From the NCBI GenBank assembly GCA_037975125.1, contig CM075853.1, positions 54,889,091 to 54,953,090 of the forward strand: a DNA stretch of 64,000 nucleotides. The letters run 5' to 3'. Below are positions 24,595 to 40,550 of this stretch, in pieces. Under the pieces are notes generated by a model. The model was not told where the DNA came from and searched no databases. It saw nothing but the letters and a program-made list of their open reading frames with translations. The stretch's first letter is position 1, and each line of letters begins with the position of its first letter. Origin of the DNA: Latrodectus hesperus (taxonomy: Eukaryota > Arthropoda > Arachnida > Araneae > Theridiidae). The position numbers were made by a program, and so were the translations under genes.

Positions 24595-27500
24595 AGTTTG
24601 AGGAGTCTCAAGAAGTTTCCAGGAGTTGTGCGAACCCTGTTTATATCTTTACAGAGATCCCATAACCATTTTCATTTTCCCCTAAACCATGCTTCAAAAT
24701 AAAATATGAATGTGATATAAATGTATGTTCACTATGAAACTTCAAAATTGAGAAAGCTGTATTCTGTAGAATGTTTTAGTAAGAAGCTAAAATGAATAAA
24801 GAAAGTTTCCACTATTGTGTCTTCATTTGAGTGCGGGCGAGTAAATATTTTTCTCTTCACAGGATTTAATGAAACCAAAGCAATATACTGTTACTACCAT
24901 TTTGCGATCATGACTTCCCCTTTGTTCTAGAAAACTTTTTTTTATAAATTAAATATGTTATTTGTTAATTAATAGAATATTTTAGGTTAGCTTTTTTACT
25001 TAACTTCATTTTTTGGATTTCATTCTTATTTATACTTCTCAACATTAAATGGGAGTGTTTTTTTCCCCCCAAAGTAAAATAGAACTTTTTAGTTTCCCCC
25101 ATGTAACACTAACTCATACAACACATAAATGCTTATATTAGACAATATGTATAAAAACAAGATTAAACACAAAATAAATCTTGTACATCATATTAAATTT
25201 GAATAAAGCTTATATAATTTTTTTTTCAGATATCTCTTAACCAGTTTTAAATTAAAACATATCTATGACAGAAAGTAAAATTATGAAATCAGAAAATTGC
25301 ATTTGCATACTAGCAATCTTTCATGCAAGCAAAATTTCCTGATTTTTGTGTCATCTATCTGGGTTTAATCCAACACTGATTTTTATCTATCTTAAGGAAT
25401 TGAATTTCTACATAAAAATTAATAAATAAAATTATTTTAAAACCTTAAATCATCAACATGAACTACTACTATTGTATTTTGCTGTGATAGGTATTATGAT
25501 TACCAAGCATGGTGTGAGTTCTTATATGGGGGGGGACTACCAGACTGCTTAAAATGCTTTAATACCAACTTACCTAAAAAATGATTTAGTGCATTTTATA
25601 TTTATAATTGTTTTACTTTCTCTTTTACTTTTGTTTTCAGCAATTACAAAATATAAAATTTAAAATAAGTAATACATAGAAGAAAAACGTAATATTGAAA
25701 TAACAAGTGATATACAATGAAATTATTGATAACAATAAATTGGGTTTAATCAGACACCCTTGACATAAAAACATTAAATATATTTTATTATTAAATATTA
25801 TACAGATAAAAATATTTATAAAATAAAACTTATTTTAAATTCACATATTTGATTAAAAAGATAACATCAATTAATGCATTGTTTTTATGAATATTGTACA
25901 CAATAGCATGTTCCTGCAGTTTATTAAAATGTAATATTTTCTTTATTATAATTTTCTTCACATCATTGTTTTCATTTTTATTGTTTATAATCATTGTAAA
26001 TAAAACCGCTTATTCTTGCTTTACAAAATAGTTAATTAAACAACTTTTTATTTTGTACTTTTTTTGAAGGAGATCAATTTGAAAAAAAGAAAATCATTTA
26101 ACAGCAAATAATAAGACAATATAAAATCTGAGTATCCTTTTAAGTTTTAAGAAAGTATAAAAATTCCTGAAAACCTACAGGCTTAATTTTAACTACTTTC
26201 GAGAATAATTTGCTTTAACTTATTTTCTTTGTTTTTATTGACATATTCATATCATAAATTTTAATATGAATTCTCAATATCATAATCAACTTTAAATTTT
26301 CTTATGTTATAACAAGGGCATAAATATCTTATTTTATTTTTAATTGATTAAAAATATTTAATGAAACAAATATATGTAAATTAGATAAACATAAACTATT
26401 GAATAATTAGACAAGGAAAGTATATTTTAACTCTAAAATTTTATATTTATTAATATTCAAAGAATTTTATTCAATATAAGGAAAACAGCAGCAAATAGAA
26501 AAAGAATCAATTAAAATCGGCCGTCTTAATTGTGCAACATTTATATTTTGTTTGGTGATTACGTCACTTCACTACACTTAAATCTAAATACTACTAAACC
26601 AAATTATCATGAAATTATTGTAGCTAAACTAGGTCTTAAAACCTTTTATAAAAGTCATCAGTTAAGAATACAAAAATTTAATATTGATAATGCCGCCATT
26701 TAGCGACAATATTAAAAATTAATACTAATTAAGTTTTCCGACAATTTTATTGAAAGTTTTAAAATATTAAAACAAAAAATTATAAAAATTTCTAGAAAAA
26801 AATAAATGCATCAAGGTAAGAAAAAATTTCAGCAGTAATTCACGATTTTCAAAGAGTCATGTCAAAATTCCAGGAGTTGTGCGAACCCTGATTACTACAT
26901 TCAAAAGCTTAAAATTGCTTAATTTATTACTGCTTTCAAACTGAATCTATTTTTCAATGACAATTAAAAATGTTAATATATTATTAGTTAATAACTAAAT
27001 GTAGTTAATAATTAAGTGCATTATTAACTAATAATCAAGCACTTTAAAATTGGATTTCATGCTGCAAAATCAGGTTTTCAAAATGTCAGGAAAAAGAATT
27101 TCAATACATATCATTGATCCAATTTAAGACAATGTTTTTTGATACTATGATTATTAAAATATTAATTTCTAAGTTTTTGCTTTACACCAGAGACATATTT
27201 ACAAAATACTAATTTTGTTTAAAATCAAACAAACACATTATAAGCATTTTGAAGAAATAATTTTCATATATATCAATATTTAAAATCACTTGCATAAATC
27301 TTACCTTGTATGCTTTAGTGAAACGTACAAAAAGCGAGAAAAAGGTATTGGCAGCAATAGAACGAACACTATCACCAAAATATTGCACACAGTCAGAATA
27401 TGCTTCCTATAAAAAAATTTAATTCCTTACAATAACTCATCCATAGCAAAAAATGTTAGGCGATCCATTTTTAAATGAAAGCAATATTTACTTGAGCTGT

Positions 27501-30500
27501 TTTCGCCCCTTCTTTCAACTTTCGCAAAGCATCTTCTGAGTTATTTAAAAATTCTTTTAAAACAGCAGCATCTCGAGCATCTCGTCTCAACTGCATTTCC
27601 TTTTTACATAAATCCATTCCTTTCTCCAATTCATGAACATCAGTTATAATGTTTTCCATTGAAACTGAAAAAATAAAGTTAAATCTGAATGACCACACAA
27701 TATAAGAAAAGATGAAGTTTTTAAAGAACAATATTTTACCTGATGCAGCTTTCTCTAAAAATCTTAAATCATTATCAAAATTTGCTATATCTGGAAACTT
27801 TTGCTGAACTGTTTCAGCTATATAATGAAGAAGAGTGATCTTTCTATCTGCTGTTTTGGTATCTGCAAGCTGGAAAAAATTATCATTTTACAAGTTTTTG
27901 GTATTTTTTATAAAGCTATGCATAGGTCACAAAGATACATAAAATAAAAATTTGACAATACCTTATAAAGTAATAAATACAGACCTCTCCCCCTAAAAAG
28001 TTGTAATTAAGTAGCCAAAGAAAACGTTTGACGTAAGTTTTATTATTAAAATATTTAGATGCTGATGAAACAACTGATTTTCATTATTTAGGGCTAATTT
28101 TTCTAACTGAATGATTACATAATTCAATAATAAGGACAGTTATTAATTTCAAACAAACTAAAAGAAAGTTTAAGTCACATTTAAAATTACAACAATAAAA
28201 TTAATTTTATAAAAAAATTATTGCATTTCAATTAAAAATAAAAAATATTTAAATAAAGCTAACAAAGAAGAAATGCTGATCTACATTTATAAAAACACAA
28301 AGAATATCTAATGTTACAAAAATTTTTGTAAATAATTAATAATCGATAGCACCACATCCTATCTTTGAAGATTTTGTACATCCTGGTTGGCAAACTTCTT
28401 GCTATGCTTTCTCAATAATTTACATTTAATTCATTCCATACATCATCACAAGTATCGTTAACAAGAGTAGATGAGAAATTTGAAACCTTTATTTTTTCCA
28501 AGCATATATATATTCACCCACACACAGTTTGAAATCTTCATTGGTTGAAAAGATGATCCATCTAGCTGAAATACAAAATTGAAACCTTCTTGGGGTAACC
28601 ATATGATAAAAATTGCTGATTTAATACTTCTTTATACATTTAAGTTAGTATTTTTTGAAGGTATACTAAATAAGTTTCTCCATGCAAAGAAATTTCACCC
28701 CAAAACAAAATAGAGCCTACTTTAAAATGATGATACCAACCAATACCTTATTCTCTCAGCAAGTCAGGCTAGCATTGATTAACATTCAGGATAAATTGAA
28801 AAGTTTTTCATCAGAAATCAAGAAACTTCTCCAATAAGTCATTTTTAGCAATTGTTTTTGTCCGCAAGAACTTATGACATTTCTTTAAATGTAATTTTCT
28901 ATACATTTTTAAAATTCTTATAGCTGTTAATTAAAAAAATATTTTTATGACATTCACAAGAAATTTGTCTAGAAAACAGTTTTTTCAAAAGAGGAAAATA
29001 AATAACACAATGTATTATATGAAGTTTCTTTCAGTTTACTCATTTATTTTCGCTTCAATGCATTTTCAACAACACCTTTTGTTCTTTCTACCTTTTCAGA
29101 TGTGTTTTCAACTGACAAATTTTCACCCTCTAAATTCTATGCTTCTTTAATTTCAATTTTGTTTAGCCCAATTTTAAACAGCACTCTTAAAACTCATGAG
29201 CAGATATTTTAAAACATAATTTTTTCAACTGGATGAAATAATTATAAAAATATTAAGTATACTTGAAAATATATTTAACCTTATCAATTAGACTGTCTTC
29301 AAAACAATGTTTTTTTAATTTTTTAAATATTAAACTTTATCTGGTAATCCACATTTATAGTTCTTTCCCCATATTTAAAATTATATATATTTTATCAAAA
29401 TATATATGAAGTGATATTAAAATAACTATATTAATTTTTATTTAACTAACAAATTTAAGCAGATAATACACAAAAATTAAAAATTTAATAAAGAATTAAT
29501 TTATACAAACTCATATCATTAAAAATTTATAGATAATATATCAATTATGAGTAAATTATAAAAAAGTACACAATTTAACATAATCCAGAGGTTTTCAGGA
29601 GCTAAACATTTTAAAATATTAACTAAGGTAATTGTTATGTTTTTATTAGGAAATTACCATGTCTAAGCTTTGCAATTTGAAGCCATAAGCAGGACCACGC
29701 TTTGAACTGTTCATATAGTTTCCAAAAGCCAAAATAACCTAAAGAATTAAAAATTTATGCATTGAAAAATTGCAATTGTTATAAAAGAAAAAGAATATAA
29801 AATACTTATAATTTAAGCATTTTTCTTAAAAATAATTATTTTTACATAAACCATTTATTTTAATAAGTTGAGAATAGTTGATGAGGGTCACTCTAAAATT
29901 TTTAAGATACATAAACTTAGGTTATCTGAATTTTAGTAAAGCCCAAACTAATCTCCTCAAACACTAGGCATTTCTATTGTCGAATATTCCTTAGATAAAA
30001 GCTTAAACCCCATTCATTTCTTAGAATCAATAAGAAATTCAATTGGAAGGTGAGCTTGATGAAGCATCAGGCTCAGCTTCTATTAAAAAATGTGCCATAA
30101 AATCATATATGAAAATTATATAAATAAGATTTTTATTTAGTTTAAATGTTTTAGCTTTTAATAGTAATTTAAAGTAACAAATTTAACTTAATATTGACAG
30201 ATACAAGAACTTTAGTTTTCTAAACAATCCTTGTTCAAAGAGATCTATATGGAAGAGTTGTCTAATTTTTTTAGAAGAGAGGAAAATTTCCTATAGAATA
30301 TATGGCTCAGTAATTTATTCACTAACAAACTCTACAGTAATCAACTGCTCATAAAATAAAAACTAACTAGTTAAAGTTTCTCTTTATATATATCAAGTTA
30401 GTGAAATGAATCTCCTCTTCTTGCAGGAAATTGCACTATTACAAAATTAATAGAACACAAATTCATTTAATAACAAAAACAATTTTATCAGTCAATAAGC

Positions 30501-33500
30501 AACGACCCTAGATAAAGTGTACAAAAATACATTTCATTAATAACAATATATATATAATGATAAATTTCTTATTTACTCCAGTAATAGTTTTAAAGTGGCT
30601 AAGTTAATTTTCATTCCATTCAAAACCTAAATACATCCAAATTTTGACTTTTATTCTAAATAAAATTTAATAGAAATTTTAACAATTGTTTCAACTCACA
30701 TCATTTAATAAAATTGCAGAAGCAAAAAGTCACAATAAAAATTTTATATCAAACAAGTATAACTTTCCTATTATTGCTATTACGTAAACTTTACATTTTT
30801 AATAAAAATCCAAAATTACAATCGTGCACCAATTACAATTCCTTTGAACATTCAATTTGAAAATAAGTTTTAATTTTTATTTAAAAAATTTCTATTAAAT
30901 ATATTCAACAAAACTAAACTGTAACAGCATAGATTGAAAATTGAAACTGCATGGATGTGAACGAATTGCCTTTAAAATACTTATAGACATTTGCACATTT
31001 ATGAAATTATGCACATTTATTTAAAATAATCCTTAATTGATTCTTATTAATGTAAATCAATTGTTCAATGCAACATTCAAAAAAATATTTTAGGCTAGTC
31101 CCTCTGGAACAAGAGCTACAGGCTGACCCAAACTTTGACTGCCTAGACAGAGATCTTGCACAGATCATTTAAAGACCATACATGGCCAAAAATAGATACA
31201 CCTGGAGGAAAATGTTTGCAAAGGCCAAGGCCCTTTCAGGGTTGTCTTGTCACTGAGGAAGGAAGTGTTTAATAGTTACTGTACACAGAATCAAACTAAG
31301 ACTGAAGAGACAAATTTGAAATTTTTTTTACAAAATATAATTTTTTATTAATCCCAAAATTATTAAGTTTTTAAAAATCAAAGAATAAAAATAGCTTTTT
31401 CCCTACATTAAAATTATATAAGCAGCATATAATTTGTGATTGATAATTAATCACATTCAAGAAATAAGAAATAAAGAATTTACATATAAAATAAACAGTA
31501 CAATATCAAAATTTACCCTCTATGGTCAAACAATAAAAATTGGCAGTTATGAAAATTAATTTATACAAAAAATTTTAATAAAATAATAAGGTTATAAAAG
31601 TAAAAATGAAATATACATCCATTATATATTAATGTTAAGTTTTCAATAAATTTATCACTTACACATGTATAATCTTAAATATAATTATATGCTTCTTTTT
31701 TAATACAAAAAAAATTCGACAATGAATTTTATTAGAAATTGATATCTTGTAATTATACTAGCAAATGCTGAATAGCTAAAAACAGTGAATGAAATATTTC
31801 CTCAAAATACACACCCATTTGAATTTAACAGTCACAATCGAAATATTTCAAATGAAAATTTAAATGCAACATAATAAATTGTCACTAGTTATAGAAACAT
31901 AAAAAAATCATCACAATTTATAGCAATTATTGCAAAACGAAACATTTTTCAATGTTAGTAATTTGTTTAAGATAAATTATGAAATTGTTTCTAAAATAGA
32001 TCTAAAATGGTATGCTTATAGAAAATCAAGACAATGGGAGAGTAAAGCTTGCATTAAAATATAAAAATAATCTTTCTTAAAAACAAGCAATTATTACACT
32101 TTCATAACCTGGACTTAAAAGTTCATTCACAATATGCTATAAGCTTTAGACAAAATAAAATGAACAACATAGTATAAGAAATCAAAGTAACACAGCTGTA
32201 CACTGAGAAAAAGAATTAAATACCATAGGAATTTATGAAAAACAGGTTTCAAATTTTAAGGAAAAAATGTATCATGCATACATTACATTAAAAACTATAA
32301 ACAACTTTATAAACTGAGTATTTCACTTTAATCAATACTAAACTGAAAATTGTAGCAGGCATCAGATGCAATTACAGATACTTGCAGGCATGCCAACTAC
32401 AATGCAAAGTTTATATGTACTTACTTGAACAAATTGCCGCACTGTTAAGAATAAAATAAAAGTAATAATTTAAAAATAAAATACTTTAATTAAAACAATA
32501 GAACACATTTGTTTAATAATTATGACTGGAACACAATTTCATATCAAAAATATATTTCTCATTTACTTGCAACATATAACTTAGACAATTACACATAAAG
32601 TTTACATAACCAATTAATATACACATAAGTGTGTATAGTTTAAAAAATAAAAAACACTTTGAAATTGAAATCAAAATATATAATACAACTCAATTAAGAG
32701 TAGTAATCTTAAAGAATATTTACATATTTTAATAAAAACTCAGCAAAAATCACTTATAATTTTATAGAGTGATCTTTTCAACTTCAGTAACAAATCAGTT
32801 ATAAATTTATAGTGGGAAAAAATTGTAAATTCTATATTAATAGAAGATTAATCATTATCATGACATTCACATCAACTAATAACAATAAGAATATGCCCTA
32901 AGTATTATTAACATTTAACAAATGGCAATTATAAAATTATGAATGAAATGTGATGAGAAGCAGTAAGTTTTAAATCTTTTTTGTTATATTCAATAAAATA
33001 AATTATTTTGATTCTATAGAAAATGGTGATTTATACATACTTTTAACTATATAAATTTTCTAAGTGACATTTTACAATCAATTCATTAAAATACTTATTC
33101 ACTTCAAAGTTATCTCTATAAACTCATATACGATTTAAAAAATTCATTAAAAATATTAGCTCACCATTTAATCATTTTTTTCTCTTATTATTCATTAAAA
33201 TATTGCTTTAATGATACTAACTATTTTTAAAACCGATTATTTCTGATAAAATTAGCAAGAAATTATCTATAATATTTTAAATGTTAATAAAAAAGAGCAC
33301 TTACATTACTGTACAAATTAATTGGGACAAGCATATTTTTAAGAAAATTGTTCCTTTCTCACAGATTTTGTGAATTTAATTATTTATAATTTCATACAGT
33401 TTTAGTAAATATGAATTGCAATAAAATATTTTCTTCACTAAATTGCAAAGAGCTGAAATCACTGCTAGAAATAAATTATGCAATATTTGTTTGAAATTAA

Positions 33501-34795
33501 TTTAAATGAACAAAAAACAAAATCTTATGTAATGTAATAAATATATAATTTGAAAATGATACAATTAATTAAATAAGAGCATGATACATACCTCAAGTAG
33601 CCTTTTAATCTTTTTAGAATTCTTAATTGAACGAGATGCACTTATGATGGCATTTATATTCTATGTAAAAAACAATAACAAACATTTTTACTAAGAAATC
33701 TTTAAAGTCTTCACATAAAACCAAAATTAAGAAAATGAAACAAATATATTTCTTAAATTGAGATTATAAGAAAAAGACACAACTAACTTAAAATGAACCA
33801 GAAAACAAACTGATAAATAAAAATTATTTAAATAAAAAATTTATATTTAACAATAATTAAATATTTTTAATACTTGCTTATTATCAGATGTGTTTACAGA
33901 GCAATGGTAGATTAAAATTTGTTCCATATTTTTGTGTAAATATAGATTTTTAAATGCATATTCTTAAAATATATTTCCTAACATACAAAATTTATTTATT
34001 ACAGTATGATATGATATAAAACAAAACCATTAGAAAACAAAAAAAGTACTAATGAAAATTTTACACAATAAGCTTTTCTTAACTTAAAAAAATAACTCAA
34101 AAAAGCCAATAAACTTGAAATCTTAAATTTGAAGTGTATAAAGAAACATCTATGAAACACTTAAATGAATTAGATTTTATTTTCCTATTTTAAAAATAAG
34201 AGAAAATAACATTTTTTATAACTGAAGACTATTAACATATCATAACTATTTTGAAAAAAATGTTTTTATAAAGACCTATCACATTAGAATTTTTTAGAGG
34301 AATAAATAGAATTTGCAAATATACTAGTGAGAGTATCTAAACTTTAGAAAATAAAAGTACAATATGTGATGCAGAAAATCTTATCATTAAGATATAATCA
34401 CAGTAAAATAGAGCAACAGGATGCCTGATATTTTTACAATTTCAATGATTTCTCAGACTTTCTAGATATGTGTAGTAATTTAAAAAGTTTACATATTACT
34501 CACAAAAATTTGCACAGTACTCTGAAACCTTTGTTTTCATTGATTGTGCTCTTATAATATTTTTAGAAAAATGACTTACAGATCCTCATAAGTTAACTTA
34601 TTTTATTACTTACTGTGACGTTATATAAACTTATTGTATTGCTAAATAAAATTAGCCTTTCTGCATGACTTAAATGGAAAACACAAACTACAAAAACCAT
34701 CTATGCTTAGTAATTAGGCACATGACAAGTTATTGCAACATAGTGTAACAATGAATTAGTCTATTAAAATAATATACATATATAAACACACACAC

Positions 34796-34881
<86 letters not shown>

Positions 34882-37800
34882 GATTTTTCACAGCTATTTC
34901 TAAACATGAACCAAAAAAATTCCATTTAAACAATGGTATAACTAAAAGATGAACTAAAAATAATTTAAAATATCAAAAGATTTAACTATTATAAACTTAC
35001 TGATTAAAATAAAATAAAATTTACTCACTGGTGTAATAAGCTGTATATTTTCAGTAAAACCAGCCATGTAACTCATTATATTCAGTTTCTGGGATAACCT
35101 TTCTACTTTTGACAGCTAAAAATGATTAAAAAATGTAAACCAAATATAAATAAGTAAAAAAAAAATATTCAATTTAACACTCAAATTTATCTAAGAAAGA
35201 TAATTTATTTTCAAGACAGAAAATACAACCAACCTGGAAAAGAAACTTATCTTCATCAGTTAAAGCTTCAACAGATTTTCGATTTCTTTCATACTCTTTA
35301 TATGCTTTCATCTGTAACAAATAAACATTTAATCAATCAATCATGAATTAAATTTATAGTACATTAAATTAAAGACTTTACTGAAAATACCTCGGCTTCT
35401 GTTGGCACCATTCGAAGAAGTACTTCAACATACTCCTGAGAAAGAGTTGTTAAATCTAAAGCATTAATAGCTTTCACCACCACATCACATGGAAGTTCAA
35501 CCTTCCGCCTTGAAATAGCCATATTCCTTAATCTATTATGTTCTAACAGAGTAACTTTTTCAGGTACCTATAAAGATATGATCTTCAATTAAAATAAGAA
35601 CTTTCATTAGTTATGACATCTTTAGTATAAATAAAACAAATAGATATAAGTGCTTCTGATGAGGTGTTATTTTAAAAATTGCTAAGTCTAAAAATTTCAA
35701 GTTTAAATATTAGTTTTGTGCAATATTTCAATGTGATTAATTTGCAATATAATTTTTTTAAAAAAATGTTTTCTTTGCATAACTATATTTTTTAACATAA
35801 GCTAAAACTAGAATTATTTCCCTGATGATTTACACACACAGGTTACAGATAATTTCTATTTACTTGTGAAATTTGGATAGGATGTGATAATTATCACTGT
35901 CCGATCATTTGATAATAATATTGATAGAACATTCAACTAAAAGTTTTTTAACGCAGTTTTAAATAAAACAATTTAAAATGTATATTTTGCAAAACTATGT
36001 TAATTTATTTTAAAGACATTTTATTCCCAATTTAAAATTATATTCTTTGTTGTATCTCTATTATATAATTGCTCATTCCAACTCCATTATTATCCATTTC
36101 TTATTTATCCTTTCACCTACTGCAGTTTCGGACATTTTCAAATAGAGAGCCTAATCCTTCAGAAACAATAGAAAGTAATTTCATGAAAGCTCATATTTTT
36201 TCTGCATTTTGATGTTAAAAATATATATTTATTATCAAGAGATGAGTCTTTCAAATGTTTTGTTTCCTGATAAACTGTTTAGAGATCAACAAGGTTTTCA
36301 TTCAGAAGAATTCAATTATTAAAATATGATAAATAGAAAGGTTTAACTTAATATTTAATACTAATTTTTTAGTTTATATTGGCTAAATATAAGAAGCAGG
36401 TGGCAAATCAGCTTCTTGCTGCCTCACAGGAAAGCAGATCTCACCCCGAAAAACTGTTGCCAGACGTTTGAGGGGAGGAGAAATATACGCCCGCAGACCT
36501 GTTGTGTGGGTCCCATTGAACAGATAGCACCATACTGCCCGTCTGCAATGGTGTCGTGAGCATCGCAATTGGACTGAACAGGACTGGGCATGGGTACAAT
36601 TCTCAGATGAGAGTAGGTTCAGTCTGTCATCGGATTGTAGACGCCAACTGATCTGGCGTGAGAGTGGTACTGCTTATCGTCCAGAAAATATCCAGGAAAG
36701 GGATCGATATCCGACATGCAGTGTCATGGTGTGGGCCGGCATCATGATCAATGGCCACACGCCCCTACATGTGGTTGCGAATGGGACTATGACGGGCCAA
36801 CGATTCATTAATGAAGTTCTACTTCCTCATGTTCGTCTTTTCCGTGGTTCTGTCGGTGATAAATTTGTTTTTATGGACGATAATGCAACAAGTCATTGAA
36901 CACTCGCTGTTCAGGATTGTCTAGACAGTGAGGGTTAGTTAACGCCTTGTATGGCCATCACATTCTCCAGATCTAAACCTCATTGAAAATGTGTGGGTTA
37001 CTTTGGGGAGGCAAGTTGCTGGTCGAAACTATCCTCCGACAAACAAGAACACCCTTATTCGTGCACTTCCAGAGGAATGGGATAAATTGCCTCAACAGCT
37101 GCAGGATAATGTTGTGCAAAGTATGATATGACGTATGAAACGTTGCATCACACTCCATGGTGGACATATCCTGTACTGATACCTTTCTTCAAGGTGCGTG
37201 CTGACTTTTAAATGTATTGTTCCTTTTTTCCGTATGCAGCATCAAATGAACTTTTTTTTTTCAGATTTTTCACAGCTATTGTACTTTCCAGAACAATAAA
37301 TATTTATTCTAATGTCTGAACAGTGTGGCAACTATATTTTATCCTACTAGGCCTCATGTCTCGTTTAATGTTATGCTACGTTGCAATTTGTGATATGTCC
37401 TTAGCAATTGTCCAGCAGTGTAATAGATATTTAGGCTAAAATTTTCAGTTATTTCAGTAAAAATTTGAAAGAAAAGTTTTGCAGAACTATTTAGGAATAA
37501 CATTCCCCTCCATTTCAAAATCCTTATCTACTATCCAAAATACATTATGAAAAAGCCTGCAAGTCATTTGAAATTTAAATTACCTGTTTAGGAGGAGGAG
37601 ATATACAAATCATTAAGCACTGTAATGCATACACACATCATGGCCAAAATTAGTGCCACCTGCAAGCACATACAGGAAAAAAGATTGCTGGTTTTGGATG
37701 CAGTATTTGTTTTCTTAAAACCTAAAAAGATTTTGGACTAATAGCCAGAGAAATCAGTGATGGTTTATATTAAACAGCTGTGATAAGAGTTTGTAATTTT

Positions 37801-40478
37801 TGGATGCAGAAAGGAACTGCAGGCTTACGAGAATTACTACAATCATCTCGTTGCAACTCAGTATTTGAAGATTTGGGATATCATGTGCATGGCAGCAATG
37901 AATCTCTCTCAAACACATTACATGTAACAGCACAACAGATTTACTCTGTTACTTAACATGTGGTATTTTTTTACACCATTTGAAGTTATTTGCAGCTGCG
38001 TGGAATGTCCATATGATGGTCATTATTTTGTTTAGCCTTGAATAAAAAACATAGGGATGTTTGCTATTGCTAATGGTGTAATAAATGACGGACATGAGCA
38101 ACAATGGAATGACATGATTTTTACTTATTATTGCTTCTACCTGCAGCATCATGAAAGTTAGATTCAAGTCTAGGGATACTGCAAAAAAGACTGCTCAACT
38201 GTGTTATGTATAGACACATTGGTCCTGCACCTGGTATTATGGTTTGAGGTGAAATTGTATTTCACCCTTGCACTCTTCTAGTGTATAATACTTTTTCTTT
38301 TAATATCGGGGGGCACTTGGTGACTAACCCTTCACCACAACAAGGCAGGAAACTATGAAGTAATATAGAAATAAAAATGAAGTAATATAGATAAAATTGT
38401 TCCCTTTTCAACTTCACTAATAACAGCAGTTGTGTTTTCAGAATCATTCAAGAGAAAAATTCATCACATTTTCAAGAATGACACTTAACAGTCTAATCCA
38501 CAGTTCTCAGATTGTGTAATGATGATAACAACATGCTGTAGATTACTTAAATTTTGCACAAAATCGGTCTTGAAATGTCCCTTTAACTGAATTATCTTCA
38601 CACTATTCATTGAAAGAAAATTTTAAATATAGTTAAAAATTTATCTTGAAAAATATTTTTTAACTTAAAATATCAACTTTGAAAATTTTCAAGAGTAGGA
38701 ACTCTGTTCCTAAGACAAAATATTGGCATTCCAATTCCTTAAAATCAAAATTACCTTAAATCTTTTACTGCCATTGATATCTTCATTACGATCTGAAAAA
38801 CCTCCTTGGATTCCCAATTTGAAATGCTCTTCAAATTCTGCAAAGTCAATAACCTAAAACAATAATATATATAAATAAAATATATAAATAAATTTCATTT
38901 ACCAATCCTAATTGGTCATAAATTAAAGTTCTGGGCACATTAAAGCACTTGCATTAAAAGAATTTGCTTATACAATTATAAAAGAAAAATGTAGTAATTA
39001 TATAACCAAGTTAAGCACTAGAAGACTTAGTAAAAAAAGAATAAAAGAGTAATATGTCCAATATTCATATTAAAAAATCCTTTACTCATAAAATATTGAT
39101 ATCGAAATTAATTTTACTATAGAAAATTAGTTAATCATTATACATAAGTATTATTTACATTATGAAGTTTGTCATCATCAAGTTCACTGAAAATTGTCCC
39201 TTTAACTTGGTTAGGCTTTAGTGCTATCCAATTAAGGGTTGGCAGTTTGTATTTGGTTTGGAACTTTCTTTTTATTGTCATGGCTAGAAAATAAAAAGGA
39301 AAAATCAAAATCAATGGAAGATAATAATATTAACAGTTAAATGTTCGTGCAATAAAATGCAAAATTGAATACCATCATGAGGAGCCTGCATCATACCAGG
39401 CATAGGGGGAGGTCCTGGTGGAGTTTTAAACATTTGTGGGGGAGGTGGGGGAGGAGGTACAGCTTGCATTGGAGGCGGTGGTGGTGGAGGGGGTGGCGGC
39501 GGAGGGGCTGGTGTTACTTGATATGTTTGTGAAGTTCGACCATCCATAGTGGTACCTTCCATTGAACTCCCTGAAAAAATAAATCAATGTCAGCAATTTT
39601 TTTAACACACAGAGAATTATAATAAGTAATATAGTTATTTTACAGAAAATTTGTATATAAAGTTACAATAACTTTAACTCTATATTTTTCAAATTGTTAA
39701 ATACTTAACTTGACATTTTGTAAAATAAACAAGATAAGGATAAAAATATAAAGACAAAAAATGTTTAATTAATTAGTTTACAAAAACTAATTTACTTTTA
39801 CTAGAACCATTGTTTCAAATGAACATATTTTTCAAGGAATCAAAGGCTGCATATTCTAGTCATAATAAAATCATATTAATTCATGGCTATCATTTATTAT
39901 ATGCATACTATATCAATATTCTTAAAATATGCCAACACATAAATTCCTTATCAAAAGAAATAAGTTACACCATTTAATTTATTCGAATAGAGAACAAACC
40001 AAAAATATGAAAAAATAAAAATGTTTTCAATGCACATAAGATGAAATAAAATGTGATTTCATATCCTTAATCATTTATATCATGTTAAGTTTATAAAATT
40101 TTGTCAGCAAACATTCATTAGCAAACTTAAGTATTTAATTACACTTGAAAATATTTCTTACCTCTTGGAAGACTGTTACTTTCCAATTCTTGTATTTTTG
40201 ATTCGAGCATGCTCTGCCTTTGCCTTGATTCTTCTTCCTTTTGAGAAACTGCTCTTCTTAATGTATTTAATTCCTCATCTGTCTTTTTATGTAATTCCTT
40301 AAAATAAGAGAAAAAAATATTAATAACTTTATCTTTCATGTAATTTTTTTAACATTTAAAATTATAGCATTCCATTGTAATTCCTTAAAACGTTTACTTA
40401 CTAAAAGTTCATTTCTTTCTTTGGTGACTGCATCTAAGCATTCTAAGTGTGTCTCTAGCTCAACTGTAAAAAAGCAAT

Positions 40479-40550
<72 letters not shown>

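Noticed and set aside
24490..24702. Frame with Ile-Tyr repeats
   Set aside because: It crosses the (AT)n tract inside the MITE.
36383..37167. Minus-strand frames at 36383-36568 and 36973-37167
   Set aside because: They are antisense to a clear Tc1-like transposase read on the plus strand.
39426..39608. Thr/Ser/Ala-rich frame on the minus strand
   Set aside because: It is a shifted reading of the FH1 polyproline exon; the frame with the Pro runs joins in phase to both neighbouring exons.
40139..40339. Start of a protein at an internal Met with M-K-D-K-V
   Set aside because: That part is intron upstream of the exon 11 acceptor; the coding exon begins at 40297.
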